Shown: positions 18,447 through 26,438, counted from the first letter of the stretch. The stretch: DNA of 64,000 bases from Paraburkholderia phytofirmans PsJN (GCF_000020125.1 NC_010681.1:1550001-1614000), one strand, 5' to 3'. Translations and numbers: made by a program. The notes: generated from the sequence alone by a model not told the origin.

Positions 18447-19849
18447 GTACGGTAATGACCCGCCCAGGCCGCCTCGCCGCGGCCGGGCAGTGGATGCAGC
18501 GTCACGGTGCCGCGATTCGCGGCATTCAATGGGTCGTGGTGGCGGTGTACGCGTTTCTGATTCTGGTGCCGGCGGTGATGCCGCTGCCGGACGACTCGGC
18601 GCACTTGTGGAACAACCTGACGCTCGCCGCGCAGTTCGTGTTCTGGGGTATCTGGTGGCCGTTCGTGTTGCTCTCGATGGTCATGCTCGGTCGTGTCTGG
18701 TGCGGGGTGCTATGTCCCGAAGGCGCGCTCGCCGAATTCGCCAGCAAATACGGCCGAGGCAGGGCGATCCCGCACTGGATGCGCTGGGGCGGCTGGCCGT
18801 TCGTCGCGTTCGGCATCACCACCATTTACGGTCAGATGGTGAGCGTCTACCAGTATCCGAAAGCCGTGCTGCTGGTGTTAGGCGGCTCGACCTTCGCGGC
18901 GATGATCATCGGCTTGCTATACGGACGCGAGAAGCGCGTCTGGTGCAAATACCTCTGCCCCGTCAACGGGGTTTTTTCGCTTCTGGCGCGGCTCGCGCCG
19001 TTTCACTACAAAGTCGATGAAGAGGCATGGCGCCGTTCGTACAAGAACGGCGAGCATGGGCATCGCGTGATTCCGATCAATTGCGCGCCGCTCGTGCCCT
19101 TGCGCAATATGAAGGGCGCGTCGGACTGCCATATGTGCGGCCGCTGCAGCGGCCACCGCGACGCGATTGCGTTGACATGGCGTGCGCCGTCGTCGGAAGT
19201 GGTGCAGTTGGGCGACAAGCAGGCCAACCCGTGGGATACCGCGTTGATCCTGTACGGCCTGCTGGGCATCGCGATCGGCGCGTTTCACTGGACCGCGTCG
19301 CGCTGGTTCGTCGATCTGAAGATTTTCCTCGCGAACTGGCTGGTCGATCACGACATCACGTGGCCGCTCGACACCAACGCGCCGTGGTTCCTGTTCACGC
19401 ATTACCCCGAACAGAACGACGTGTTTTCGTGGCTCGACGGCACGATGGTGATCGGCTACATCCTCGCCACGGCGTTGGTGTACGGCACCGTGCTACTGGT
19501 GCTGCTGATGGGCGCGACGCGCATGCTGGGGCGCTTCAATGGCGTGCGTCTGCATCATTTGACGCAAGGGCTGATTCCGATTGCTGGCGCGGGCGTGTTT
19601 CTCGGTCTGTCCGCGACCACGCTGTCGCTGCTGCGCGCGGAGCATGTGTCGCTGTGGTGGGCGTCGGATATGCGCATCGCGATTCTGGCGATTGCCAACC
19701 TGTGGAGCGCATGGCTCGCCTGGCTCGTGACGCGTCGCTACAGCGAGCGTTTCGTTCAACGCGGCCTCGCGATGGTGTGGTTCGCCGCGGCGTTGGCCGT
19801 GGTCGATAGCGCGTGGTGGCTGATGTTCTGGGGCTGGGCTTCGAAGTAA
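18443..19849 (+). CDS. ftrD: Membrane polyferredoxin FtrD (NapH-like 4Fe-4S protein)
   Basis: A 468-residue multi-pass membrane protein with cysteine clusters: CGVLCPEGA, WCKYLCPVNG, and CHMCGRCSG. These fit the NapH/CcoG-like polyferredoxin family. In FtrABCD it is thought to pass electrons that keep iron cycling during import. The start is the ATG overlapping the ftrC stop; the frame also runs upstream inside ftrC but that is a shadow. A strong terminator follows at 19899-19935. Confidence 0.9.
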   Translation: MSTVMTRPGRLAAAGQWMQRHGAAIRGIQWVVVAVYAFLILVPAVMPLPDDSAHLWNNLTLAAQFVFWGIWWPFVLLSMVMLGRVWCGVLCPEGALAEFASKYGRGRAIPHWMRWGGWPFVAFGITTIYGQMVSVYQYPKAVLLVLGGSTFAAMIIGLLYGREKRVWCKYLCPVNGVFSLLARLAPFHYKVDEEAWRRSYKNGEHGHRVIPINCAPLVPLRNMKGASDCHMCGRCSGHRDAIALTWRAPSSEVVQLGDKQANPWDTALILYGLLGIAIGAFHWTASRWFVDLKIFLANWLVDHDITWPLDTNAPWFLFTHYPEQNDVFSWLDGTMVIGYILATALVYGTVLLVLLMGATRMLGRFNGVRLHHLTQGLIPIAGAGVFLGLSATTLSLLRAEHVSLWWASDMRIAILAIANLWSAWLAWLVTRRYSERFVQRGLAMVWFAAALAVVDSAWWLMFWGWASK

Positions 19850-19898
19850 CGTGCTCGATGCTTTTAACGCGGTTGCACTAGTCCGCGCCTGGCCAAAC

Positions 19899-19935
19899 AA
19901 AAAGCCGTGGAGATGAAATCATCCCACGGCTTTTT
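19899..19935 (+). terminator. Intrinsic terminator of the ftr operon
   Basis: AAAAAGCCGTGG pairs with CCACGGCTTTTT. The loop itself folds (GATGA-AA-TCATC), giving one long stem with a single bulge, followed by a T run. Confidence 0.92.
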
Positions 19936-19990
19936 CATTTTCCGCATGATCGACGCACAAAGTAGCGTGTCGCCGTATCGAGTGAGAACC

Positions 19991-20140
19991 AAAAAAAGCG
20001 GCTTGGCTTGCTGCGACGGCTGGCTTGGTGTCTGCACGAAGGGGTCTAGTTCTCACGTGCAAGCCGTCGTGGCTGGCTACTGCCCAACACCTCTCTGGGA
20101 GGTGGTCCCCACAATACCCGGTACTAACTGCTATTCATTC
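19991..20140 (-). ncRNA. Candidate structured RNA in the 3' region of hemP
   Basis: Reading the minus strand after the hemP stop, about 140 bases contain a CACCTC/GAGGTG hairpin and a CGACGGC/GCCGTCG stem (about 20063-20069 with 20011-20017). They also contain repeated AAGCC runs and a final seven-T tract (19997-19991) preceded by CAAGCCG, which can pair with CGGCTTG at 20060-20066. A GTGAGAAC/GTTCTCAC pairing crosses these stems. This could be a 3'-UTR-derived or independent small RNA made with hemP. From memory, unverified, an iron-regulated sRNA (BrrF/ncS63) is known in B. cenocepacia and may be related. Confidence 0.4.
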
Positions 20141-20401
20141 CTACTTCGTCAGGATCAGCTTGCCTAAGCGCGTGGCCCGCAGCTGGTAGGTCTCGCCGTT
20201 ATGCACGATGCTGACGTGGCTATGTCCCTGCAGCAAGGTGTCGCTTTGAACGACCCGCGCCGACGTCTCGCCCGAACCGTTGGCGCGGTCCGCGCCAGGC
20301 TTCTGGCCGGTTACCGTTGCCGTCGACGTTTTCGGACGGCTGGTCAGCGCGGCCGCCGGACGGCGCAGGCTGAGTGTGGAAGGGCGCGTGAGATCGGTCA
20401 T
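20141..20401 (-). CDS. hemP: Hemin uptake protein HemP/HmuP
   Basis: An 86-residue small protein whose C-terminal half matches HemP: VSIVHNGETYQLRATRLGKLILTK-like, ending in the conserved GKLILTK. In Burkholderia and Bradyrhizobium this protein is needed for heme uptake, and HmuP has been described as a co-activator of heme receptor genes. The N-terminal 45 residues are Ser/Thr/Arg-rich and poorly conserved, so the true start may be further in. A Fur-box-like site lies 40 bases upstream. Confidence 0.85.
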   Translation of the reverse strand: MTDLTRPSTLSLRRPAAALTSRPKTSTATVTGQKPGADRANGSGETSARVVQSDTLLQGHSHVSIVHNGETYQLRATRLGKLILTK

Positions 20402-20439
20402 TCGTTTTTGCTGTTGGTCGATTCGATGGATTAATTCTA

Positions 20440-20458
20440 AATGATAACTATTCCCATT
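20440..20458. promoter_or_regulatory. Candidate Fur box upstream of hemP
   Basis: AATGATAACTATTCCCATT is an imperfect 19-bp dyad with six of nine positions paired and the AATG...CATT ends seen in other Fur sites. It is about 40 bases upstream of the hemP start on the minus strand. Confidence 0.6.
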
Positions 20459-20594
20459 TACAAGGAAGAGAAATTGATCGGATTTGAATTTCGATAGTCA
20501 GGAAAGCTTAAAGGCGGACGGGAGTCTGGAGAACGACCAACTGCTCGTTCCGGTGGTCTTGCGCTCTATGGCGGGCAGGGCGCCCGCGCGATGT

Positions 20595-21077
20595 TCAATG
20601 CAACGAGCCGGGTTCCTGCTTCGCCTGCACAAACTGGCGAATCAGCCGAACGGTATCGATATCGTTCTCCCGATACGCCGACTTCACGATCTCCTGCGTC
20701 TGATGCGCATCAGGGTCGGTCGACTCGGGCAGCGTGGTCGCGTATTCGAAGCGCAGGAACAACTGCAGTTCGTCCGGTTGCTCGATGGTCATGGTGAGCG
20801 AGCCGCCAACGTAGTCGGCCGTCGGCAGAATGTCGTAGCGCACGCTCTGGCTTTCCGCGAGCGTGACGCGGTCACGCACCGTGGCCTGGCCGTAGTGCAA
20901 TTCCCGTTCGAGTACGTTGCCTTCGCGCGAAAGGATCGTGCAACTGTCGAGCCCCATCACGAACAGCTGCGGCTGTTCGGCGCGCAGCACGAGACCTTCC
21001 CACAATTGCTCGCGGGTCATCGATTCGACAAACGGATTCAACGGGTCGTTGATCTGGATAAGGTGTTCGAAATTCAA
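20595..21077 (-). CDS. AtaL-like / DUF1857 family protein (SRPBCC fold)
   Basis: A 160-residue protein beginning MNFEHLIQINDPLNPFVESMTREQLWEGLVLRAEQP-like, typical of the DUF1857 (AtaL-like) family, a START/Bet v1-like lipid-pocket fold. The function is unknown in bacteria. Its start lies 24 bases after the stop of an OsmC-family gene on the same strand, so they probably form a two-gene operon. No catalytic residues are assigned. Confidence 0.8.
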   Translation of the reverse strand: MNFEHLIQINDPLNPFVESMTREQLWEGLVLRAEQPQLFVMGLDSCTILSREGNVLERELHYGQATVRDRVTLAESQSVRYDILPTADYVGGSLTMTIEQPDELQLFLRFEYATTLPESTDPDAHQTQEIVKSAYRENDIDTVRLIRQFVQAKQEPGSLH

Positions 21078-21101
21078 AACGACGGCTTCCTATGAAAGCG
21101 T

Positions 21102-21500
21102 TTAAGCGACGGCGAGCCCCGAACGGATCGTGATCGAATGCGTGAGGATCTTGTGGACCGGGCACTGATTGGCTATTTGCAAAAGCCGTTCCCGCTGCTC
21201 ATCGGACAGGTCGCCTTCGAGCACGATCTTACGGTCGATGGTCGTACCGGCGTCGCCAGTTTCGAGCGAGAGCGTCACGCGCACGTCGGCGAGCGGCCAG
21301 TCCTTGCGCTGAGCGTACATCTTCAGCGTAATCGACGTGCACGCGCCGAGGCTCGACAGCAGCAGCGAGACGGGCGTCGGCCCGCGATCGCCGCCGCCGA
21401 GCGACTCGGGTTCGTCGGCGAGCCATGTGTGCTTGCCATCGTCGAAAAGAACCTGGAAATTCGTCGAGCCGATGTGGGCGGTGACGGTGGACTCTGCCAT
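21102..21500 (-). CDS. OsmC family peroxiredoxin-like protein
   Basis: A 132-residue OsmC-fold protein. The two reactive cysteines are visible in [14 protein letters not shown] and NQCPVHKIL, the arrangement used to reduce organic hydroperoxides with a dithiol donor. The start at 21500 ([11 protein letters not shown]) fits the family; an upstream extension is possible but not conserved. It is followed by the AtaL-like gene. A role in peroxide protection is inferred from the family. Confidence 0.87.
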   Translation of the reverse strand: MAESTVTAHIGSTNFQVLFDDGKHTWLADEPESLGGGDRGPTPVSLLLSSLGACTSITLKMYAQRKDWPLADVRVTLSLETGDAGTTIDRKIVLEGDLSDEQRERLLQIANQCPVHKILTHSITIRSGLAVA

Positions 21501-21639
21501 GCGCGCTCCTGAACAGGGACGGAAATTGCCGCGCGCCACGGCCTGTTATAAGTGAACGGCGTGGCGCGCGGCCTGAATTGCTATTGTGAACGAATTCACC
21601 GGCCTTCGCGCCCTCGGTTGTGATGCGCCGGGCGGCGAA

Positions 21640-22518
21640 TTAATGCGTGATCGCACCCATGCGCCCGGCCTGGTAATCCACGACGGCCTGACGAATCTCG
21701 TCTTCCGTATTCATCACGAACGGGCCGTAGCGCACCACGGGCTCCTTCAGCGGCACGCCGCCTAGCAGCAGCACCTCGAGTGGCTCCGCGCCGGCCGTGA
21801 GCGTCACGGCGCCGCCATCGTTCTGAAACACAACCATTTGCCGCGCGTCGACTTCTTGACGCGCTTCGCCTTCGCCATAGAAGCCCTTGCCGGACAAACT
21901 ATAGGCGAACACGCGATAGTCGGCCGGCACCGGTTGCCGGATCGTGGCCCCCGGTTGCAGCGAGAAATGCTGATACAGAATCGGCGTACGCGTTTCGATT
22001 GCCGCTTTGACGCCGAGCGCTTCGCCGGCGATCACCTTGACGCGCACCTTGCCGTCCGCGGACGTCGCCACGGGAATGCTCGCCGACGGGATTTCCTGGT
22101 AGCGCGGCGCAATCATCTTGTCGCGGCGCGGCAAATTCACCCATAGCTGTATTCCGTGCACGCGTCCGCCCGTGCGGACGAACGACGGGTCCGGCATCTC
22201 GCTGTGCACGACGCCCGCGCCTGCGGTCATCCACTGCACGTCGCCGGCGCGCAGGGTGCCGGAATGGCCGGCCGAATCCTTGTGGCCGAACTCGCCCTCG
22301 AGCACGTACGTGACTGTTTCGAAGCCGCGATGCGGATGATCCGGCGCGCCTTTCGCCTCGCCCGGCGCGTAGTCGATCGGGCCCATTTCGTCGAGCAGCA
22401 GGAACGGATCGAAGTCCATTAGCAGGCGGGTCGGAAACGGGCGGTGGACGATAAAGCCGCCACCCTCGGTCGTGCGAACGGCCGGAAACGTGCGTTCGAT
22501 CGTGCGGGTCGTGCTCAT
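21640..22518 (-). CDS. Pirin family protein
   Basis: A 292-residue bicupin of the pirin family. The N-terminal cupin carries the metal-binding residues in DHPHRGFETVTYVLEGE and GVVHSE. Bacterial pirins can act as quercetin 2,3-dioxygenases or redox-linked regulators. GAGGTGAC precedes the ATG at 22518, which fits the family start MSTTRTIERTFPA; the longer upstream frame is not conserved. A LysR regulator is divergent 120 bases away, like the YhaK-YhaJ pair of E. coli, and likely controls it. Confidence 0.9.
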   Translation of the reverse strand: MSTTRTIERTFPAVRTTEGGGFIVHRPFPTRLLMDFDPFLLLDEMGPIDYAPGEAKGAPDHPHRGFETVTYVLEGEFGHKDSAGHSGTLRAGDVQWMTAGAGVVHSEMPDPSFVRTGGRVHGIQLWVNLPRRDKMIAPRYQEIPSASIPVATSADGKVRVKVIAGEALGVKAAIETRTPILYQHFSLQPGATIRQPVPADYRVFAYSLSGKGFYGEGEARQEVDARQMVVFQNDGGAVTLTAGAEPLEVLLLGGVPLKEPVVRYGPFVMNTEDEIRQAVVDYQAGRMGAITH

Positions 22519-22640
22519 CAAAGTCACCTCAAAAAATCGGGAATAGCGTTGTTTTTGAAACATGGAGCTATTATAGGGACCGTTTTCGGGGGTGCCAGCC
22601 GTCCTCACGCAATGGATTGTTCTATTACTGGAACGATGAG

Positions 22641-23630
22641 ATGAAGATCGATTCACACAATCTGAATGACCTGATGTATTTTTCGCAGGTCGTCGAACAT
22701 GGCGGCTTTTCCGCCGCCGAACGCGTGCTGGGGATTTCCAAGTCGCGCCTGTCGCGCCGGCTGACCGAGCTCGAGGCGTCGCTCGGCGTGCGGCTGCTGC
22801 AGCGCTCCACCCGCAAGCTGGCGCTCACCGAAGCCGGTCAACTGTTCTATCAACATTGTCAGGCGATGCTGAGCGAGGCGCAGGCGGCCGTCAATGTCGT
22901 CCAGCAACTGCGCTCGTCGCCGCGCGGCACGGTGCGCGTCAGCGTGCCGGTCACGGTCTCGCAGACCATCCTGTCGCAGATCCTGCCCGAATTCATGCAT
23001 CGGTATCCGGAAGTGCGCGTGGTGATGCGCGTGACGAACCGCGTGGTCGATCTGTTCGAGGACTCGATCGACGTCGCGCTGCGCGTGCGTTCCGATCCGC
23101 CCGAGAACGCCAACATCGTCGTGCGGCCGCTGTGGCGCACGCAGCAGATGCTGGTCGGCGCGCCGAGCCTGCTGCAACAGAATGCGCCGCCGTTGCTGCC
23201 GGCCGACCTGAACGGTTTCGAAACGCTCGACGTGCCGACCGGCGACGGACGCCACGTCTACAACCTGATCGCGCCCGACGGCACGCGTCACGCGCACGAA
23301 CACGAGCCGCGCCTCGTGACCGCCGATCTGATGACGATCCGTGAAGCGGTGCTCGCCGGCGTCGGTATCGCGGCGCTGCCGGAGATGATGTATGGCGCCG
23401 CGCTGCGAGCCGGGCAATTGTCGCCGGTAATGCCGGGCTGGACCTTTCCGACGCCGCAGTTGTACGCAGTATTCGTGTCGCGGCAGGGGATGGTGCCGGC
23501 CGTGCGCGCGTTTGTCGATTATCTGGTCGAGATGCTCGATCCCGACGACGGCAAATACATCATGGGCGAGTGTCCCGCCCGCGAAGAAAAGGTCGCTGTC
23601 GCGCAGCCGATGTACGCGATCGCGTCATAG
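22641..23630 (+). CDS. LysR-family regulator divergent from pirin gene
   Basis: A 329-residue LysR-type regulator. The winged helix-turn-helix covers about residues 1-65 (DLMYFSQVVEHGGFSAAERVLGISKSRLSRRL), followed by the linker helix and a substrate-binding domain with two lobes. I used the ATG at 22641, where the conserved part begins. Its position facing the pirin gene suggests it controls that gene, possibly in response to a phenolic or electrophile signal. The effector is unknown. Confidence 0.88.
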   Translation: MKIDSHNLNDLMYFSQVVEHGGFSAAERVLGISKSRLSRRLTELEASLGVRLLQRSTRKLALTEAGQLFYQHCQAMLSEAQAAVNVVQQLRSSPRGTVRVSVPVTVSQTILSQILPEFMHRYPEVRVVMRVTNRVVDLFEDSIDVALRVRSDPPENANIVVRPLWRTQQMLVGAPSLLQQNAPPLLPADLNGFETLDVPTGDGRHVYNLIAPDGTRHAHEHEPRLVTADLMTIREAVLAGVGIAALPEMMYGAALRAGQLSPVMPGWTFPTPQLYAVFVSRQGMVPAVRAFVDYLVEMLDPDDGKYIMGECPAREEKVAVAQPMYAIAS

Positions 23631-23705
23631 CACTTCTTACGGGCCGCGGCATCGCTTTTAGCATTTAAGCGTGGCCTGTCATGAGTACTTTCAATGGCCG
23701 TTTGC

Positions 23706-23734
23706 TTGATTGCGCGGGCTCGCGGGCCTATAGT
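23706..23734 (+). promoter_or_regulatory. Sigma-70 promoter of the 40-codon exported peptide gene
   Basis: TTGATT (23706-23711) and TATAGT (23729-23734) are 17 bases apart, a near-ideal sigma-70 layout. The start codon follows 27 bases after the -10. Confidence 0.7.
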
Positions 23735-23760
23735 GAAATCCCTTCGCTAAGGAGTCTCTT

Positions 23761-23883
23761 ATGCGGAAACTCATGGCCGCTATCATAGCCGGCCTGATAG
23801 GGCTGACCGCGCTGTCCGTGTCGATCACGGCTGTCGCATGCGGTGATTCGACGAGCTATCAATCTTCGACCGATGGCAAATGA
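23761..23883 (+). CDS. Small exported peptide or lipoprotein (40 residues)
   Basis: A 40-residue open frame with AAGGAG six bases before the ATG. It begins MRKLMAAIIAGLIGLTALSV, a textbook basic-then-hydrophobic signal sequence. This is followed by TAVACGDS, where AVAC could be a lipobox or a signal-peptidase site. After cleavage only about 14 polar residues remain. It has its own promoter and a strong terminator 33 bases after the stop, so it is a complete single-gene unit. I do not recognise the family; it may be a small entericidin-like or envelope-stress peptide, but that is a guess. Confidence 0.65.
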   Translation: MRKLMAAIIAGLIGLTALSVSITAVACGDSTSYQSSTDGK

Positions 23884-23916
23884 TCCCGCCGCCCGAAGGC
23901 GCCGAGTGCGCACAAA

Positions 23917-23948
23917 AAAAGGCCTTCATCTGACGATGAAGGCCTTTT
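23917..23948. terminator. Bidirectional intrinsic terminator between small peptide gene and exbD
   Basis: A perfect 14-bp stem, AAAAGGCCTTCATC with GATGAAGGCCTTTT, and a TGAC loop. A and T runs on both sides let it serve the plus-strand peptide gene and the minus-strand exbD operon. Confidence 0.93.
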
Positions 23949-23984
23949 ACTTTTTGGCCCCTGTTTCATGGCCTATTCAGCACA

Positions 23985-24404
23985 TCACTTGCTTTTCGGT
24001 TGGGTCACGAAGCCGATTTTCGTGAGGCCGCCGGCTTGTGCGGCCGCCATCACCTGCGCCACTTTCTCGTACGGAACCTTGCGGTCCGCGTCCAGATGCA
24101 GTTCGGGTTGTGGGTTCGCTTGCGCGGCTTGCGCAATCTTCGCGCTCAGCGCGGCTTCGTCGACTTTCTTGTCGTCCCACGTGACGTTGCCGTCCGCATC
24201 CACCGCGACCGTCACTTGCGCCGGTTTGGTGTCTTCTTTCTGACTGCTCGCGTGCGGCAGATCGATTTTGACAGCGTGTCGAATCACGGGAATCGTCACC
24301 ATGAAGACGATCAGGAGAACCAACATCACGTCGACGAGCGGCGTCATGTTGATTTCGTTCATCAGGCCGTCGTCATCGTCGCCGGCGAAGGGGCTCATTG
24401 CCAT
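23985..24404 (-). CDS. exbD: ExbD biopolymer transport protein
   Basis: A 139-residue inner-membrane protein with one N-terminal transmembrane helix (NEINMTPLVDVMLVLLIVFMV) that carries the conserved Asp used for proton coupling. The periplasmic domain follows. With ExbB it powers TonB. It is the last gene of the bfd-tonB-exbB-exbD run, 16 bases after exbB, and is closed by the terminator at 23917-23948. Confidence 0.94.
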   Translation of the reverse strand: MAMSPFAGDDDDGLMNEINMTPLVDVMLVLLIVFMVTIPVIRHAVKIDLPHASSQKEDTKPAQVTVAVDADGNVTWDDKKVDEAALSAKIAQAAQANPQPELHLDADRKVPYEKVAQVMAAAQAGGLTKIGFVTQPKSK

Positions 24405-24420
24405 CGGAGTACCTCGTCGA

Positions 24421-25152
24421 TCAGTTCGCGCGTGCGGCGAGACGCAGGCCGTCGCCGCGCCTGGACGACGACAGGCGCGCGCCCGTCACGAAGAATGCAT
24501 GCAGGCCATGCGCAAAGCGGCTCAGCTTGGCGACCACGGCCTTGTTGGCGCGCGTCAGTGCGTTGTAGCCGAGCACCGCAGGAATCGCGACGAACAGGCC
24601 GAACGCGGTCATGATCAACGCTTCGCCGACCGGACCGGCGACCTGATCGATCGACGACTGGCCGCTCGCGCCGATGGCCAGCAGCGCGTGATAGATGCCC
24701 CACACCGTGCCGAACAGGCCGACGAACGGCGCCGTGCTGCCGATCGACGCGAGAATCGCGAGACCGCTCTGCATGCGCGCGACGCTTTCGTCCATCGTGT
24801 CTTTCAGGCAGCGCGTGACCCAGTCCGACACATCCATGCGGTCATGCAGATGCGGCTGCGTCTGATGATGGTGATCGGCCGCTTCCTGGCCCGACAGCGC
24901 CAGCGCGAGGAACGGATTGTCATGCGGCGTCGACGAGCCGGCGCCGAGCTTCTTCACGCCGTCGGCGAGATCGTCCGAATGCCAGAACGCCTGTTCCGCA
25001 TTTTTCGTGAGGCGGTTCAGGCGCATCACATTCCAGCCTTTGATGACGATCACGCTCCACGACATCACCGACATGATCAACAGCGCGAGCGCGATGCCGC
25101 GCGTCACGAAATCCCCTTGCGCCCAGACGTGCGCCAGTCCGTAGTTTTGCAT
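24421..25152 (-). CDS. exbB: ExbB / MotA-TolQ family proton channel
   Basis: A 243-residue inner-membrane protein. The MotA/TolQ/ExbB domain is clear in GSTAPFVGLFGTVWGIYHAL and in VAGPVGEALIMTAFGLFVAIP. A His-rich segment (ADHHHQTQPHLHDR, about residues 90-105) in the cytoplasmic loop is unusual and might bind metal. AAAGGAATTGCA precedes the ATG. It forms the TonB-energising complex with ExbD. Confidence 0.93.
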   Translation of the reverse strand: MQNYGLAHVWAQGDFVTRGIALALLIMSVMSWSVIVIKGWNVMRLNRLTKNAEQAFWHSDDLADGVKKLGAGSSTPHDNPFLALALSGQEAADHHHQTQPHLHDRMDVSDWVTRCLKDTMDESVARMQSGLAILASIGSTAPFVGLFGTVWGIYHALLAIGASGQSSIDQVAGPVGEALIMTAFGLFVAIPAVLGYNALTRANKAVVAKLSRFAHGLHAFFVTGARLSSSRRGDGLRLAARAN

Positions 25153-25178
25153 TGCAATTCCTTTTTTTAAAAGCTGCC

Positions 25179-25913
25179 TCAATCGTTCAGACTGAAGTTG
25201 AAACGCTGGCTGGTCGGGACCCGTACCGGCTGCCCGTTCTCAAGATAAGGTTGGCAGGCGCTCGAGCGCACTGCGTCAAGCGCGGCGTCGTCGAGGCGGC
25301 TGAAGCCGCTGCTCTTTTTCAGCGCGACGTTTTCGATCTTGCCGGTCACGCCGACCACGAGGCTCACGATCACCGTGCCAGTCTCGCCGCGGCGCCTGGA
25401 GAGAGGCGGATAGTCAGGTTGGCCCACATTGCACGAGAGGTGCGACATGTCTTTGGGCGCGCTGATCTCCATCGTCTGACGGCCGATTGCCGGTGCAGCG
25501 GGGGCAGGCGGCGCAACCGGTGCGGCAGGCGCGGGCGGCGTCGGATCGGGTGCGGCGACGGGCGTCGGCGACGGCGCGGCGGCCACCGGTAGGGGCGTAG
25601 GCGTCGGCTTGGGTGTCGGAGTCGGTTTCGGCTGGACCTTCGGTTTGGTACGAACCGGCGGTGTCGGCGTGGGCGGCGGCGCGATCGATTGAATCGCGAC
25701 CGGCGCGGCAACCGGCGCCGGCGGCAGCAACTGCGCGGTCATGACGCGCGATTCCAGAACGGGCTGCACGGGATCGTGACGCAAGGTCATCACCACGGCA
25801 AGCAGCGCGACGTGAATCGCTGCAACCACGGCGGTCGCGGTCAGGACGCGGGAGTTCGATCGGGTCGACGAAGCCGGCACGGCGCCGGCTGATACGGTAG
25901 GCGAGGCCGGCAT
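25179..25913 (-). CDS. tonB: TonB energy-transducing protein
   Basis: A 244-residue TonB. An N-terminal membrane anchor (VVAAIHVALLAVVMTL, with the functional Ser/His-type helix) is followed by a long Pro/Lys/Thr-rich span (PTPTPKPTPTP) that crosses the periplasm. The C-terminal domain has YPPLSRRRGETGTVIVSLVV and ends NFSLND. It drives uptake by TonB-dependent receptors. No Shine-Dalgarno is visible before the ATG; the sequence there is CACCACGCTAAC. Initiation may depend on coupling to upstream translation. Confidence 0.93.
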   Translation of the reverse strand: MPASPTVSAGAVPASSTRSNSRVLTATAVVAAIHVALLAVVMTLRHDPVQPVLESRVMTAQLLPPAPVAAPVAIQSIAPPPTPTPPVRTKPKVQPKPTPTPKPTPTPLPVAAAPSPTPVAAPDPTPPAPAAPVAPPAPAAPAIGRQTMEISAPKDMSHLSCNVGQPDYPPLSRRRGETGTVIVSLVVGVTGKIENVALKKSSGFSRLDDAALDAVRSSACQPYLENGQPVRVPTSQRFNFSLND

Positions 25914-25961
25914 GTTAGCGTGGTGGCGCGCTGTCGATGCAGCGCGTCAGGCAGGACATCG

Positions 25962-26024
25962 TCATGTTCGAAAAATCAGCAGCGAAATGAACAAAGTAGT
26001 CACGAAACCAATCAGCAATTCCAT
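25962..26024 (-). CDS. Predicted 20-residue membrane peptide between bfd and tonB
   Basis: A 20-codon open frame starting MELLIGFVTTLF with a second hydrophobic run (ISLLIF) and ending Arg-Thr. Apart from Glu2 and the last two residues it is one hydrophobic helix long enough to cross the membrane. CAGGAG lies six bases before the ATG, a better ribosome site than tonB itself has. It sits in the Fur-controlled bfd-tonB-exbBD transcript. No family is recognised; it could be a TonB-complex accessory peptide or a leader that couples translation to tonB. Confidence 0.5.
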   Translation of the reverse strand: MELLIGFVTTLFISLLIFRT

Positions 26025-26179
26025 CTCGAACTCCTGTGACGGGTGAGCGGGTAGCTGGCTGGTACGAATACTGGCTTGCTGACGGCAGTGGGATAACGCT
26101 TGAACAGCGAGAACGGCATCGGACGCGAAATGCCCGAAGCGCTCGAAGCGCAGAGGGAGCCGCGCCTCGAAATATTGGC

Positions 26180-26416
26180 TTAGGCCGCCTTGCGTTCGTA
26201 AAACGTCAGCGGAACAGCTTGCGGGTGATGTTCAAAACCACAGCGGCTCGCGCAGACACCGCTTTTCATCATGACGTCGCGCACGGAATCGGCGCACTTG
26301 CCACAGCAGGATGCGACGCCGAGCTCGAACTGGAGCTCGTCGAACGAATCCATGCCTTCCTCGATCGAAGCACGGATCTTTCGGTCAGAAACAGACTTGC
26401 AGACACAGACAATCAT
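26180..26416 (-). CDS. bfd: Bacterioferritin-associated ferredoxin Bfd
   Basis: A 78-residue BFD-type 2Fe-2S protein. The four cluster cysteines are visible in MIVCVCKSVSDRKIR and CCGKC. Bfd docks on bacterioferritin and reduces its iron so that it can be released. I start at the conserved MIVCVCK; an ATG four codons earlier is also possible, and neither has a clear ribosome site. The tail beyond residue 60 is longer than in E. coli Bfd and has extra Cys/His residues. A good Fur box precedes it. Confidence 0.92.
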   Translation of the reverse strand: MIVCVCKSVSDRKIRASIEEGMDSFDELQFELGVASCCGKCADSVRDVMMKSGVCASRCGFEHHPQAVPLTFYERKAA

Positions 26417-26438
26417 GGCGGGCGTCATAGCTAACGTT

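Noticed and set aside
25500..25720. Repetitive PTPTPKP-coding DNA, considered as a repeat array
   Set aside because: It is the normal Pro/Lys-rich periplasmic span of TonB, with no CRISPR-like repeat-spacer order.
25915..25959. The 14-codon frame before tonB as a gene
   Set aside because: It has no ribosome site and no recognisable product; reported only as part of a possible coupling arrangement.
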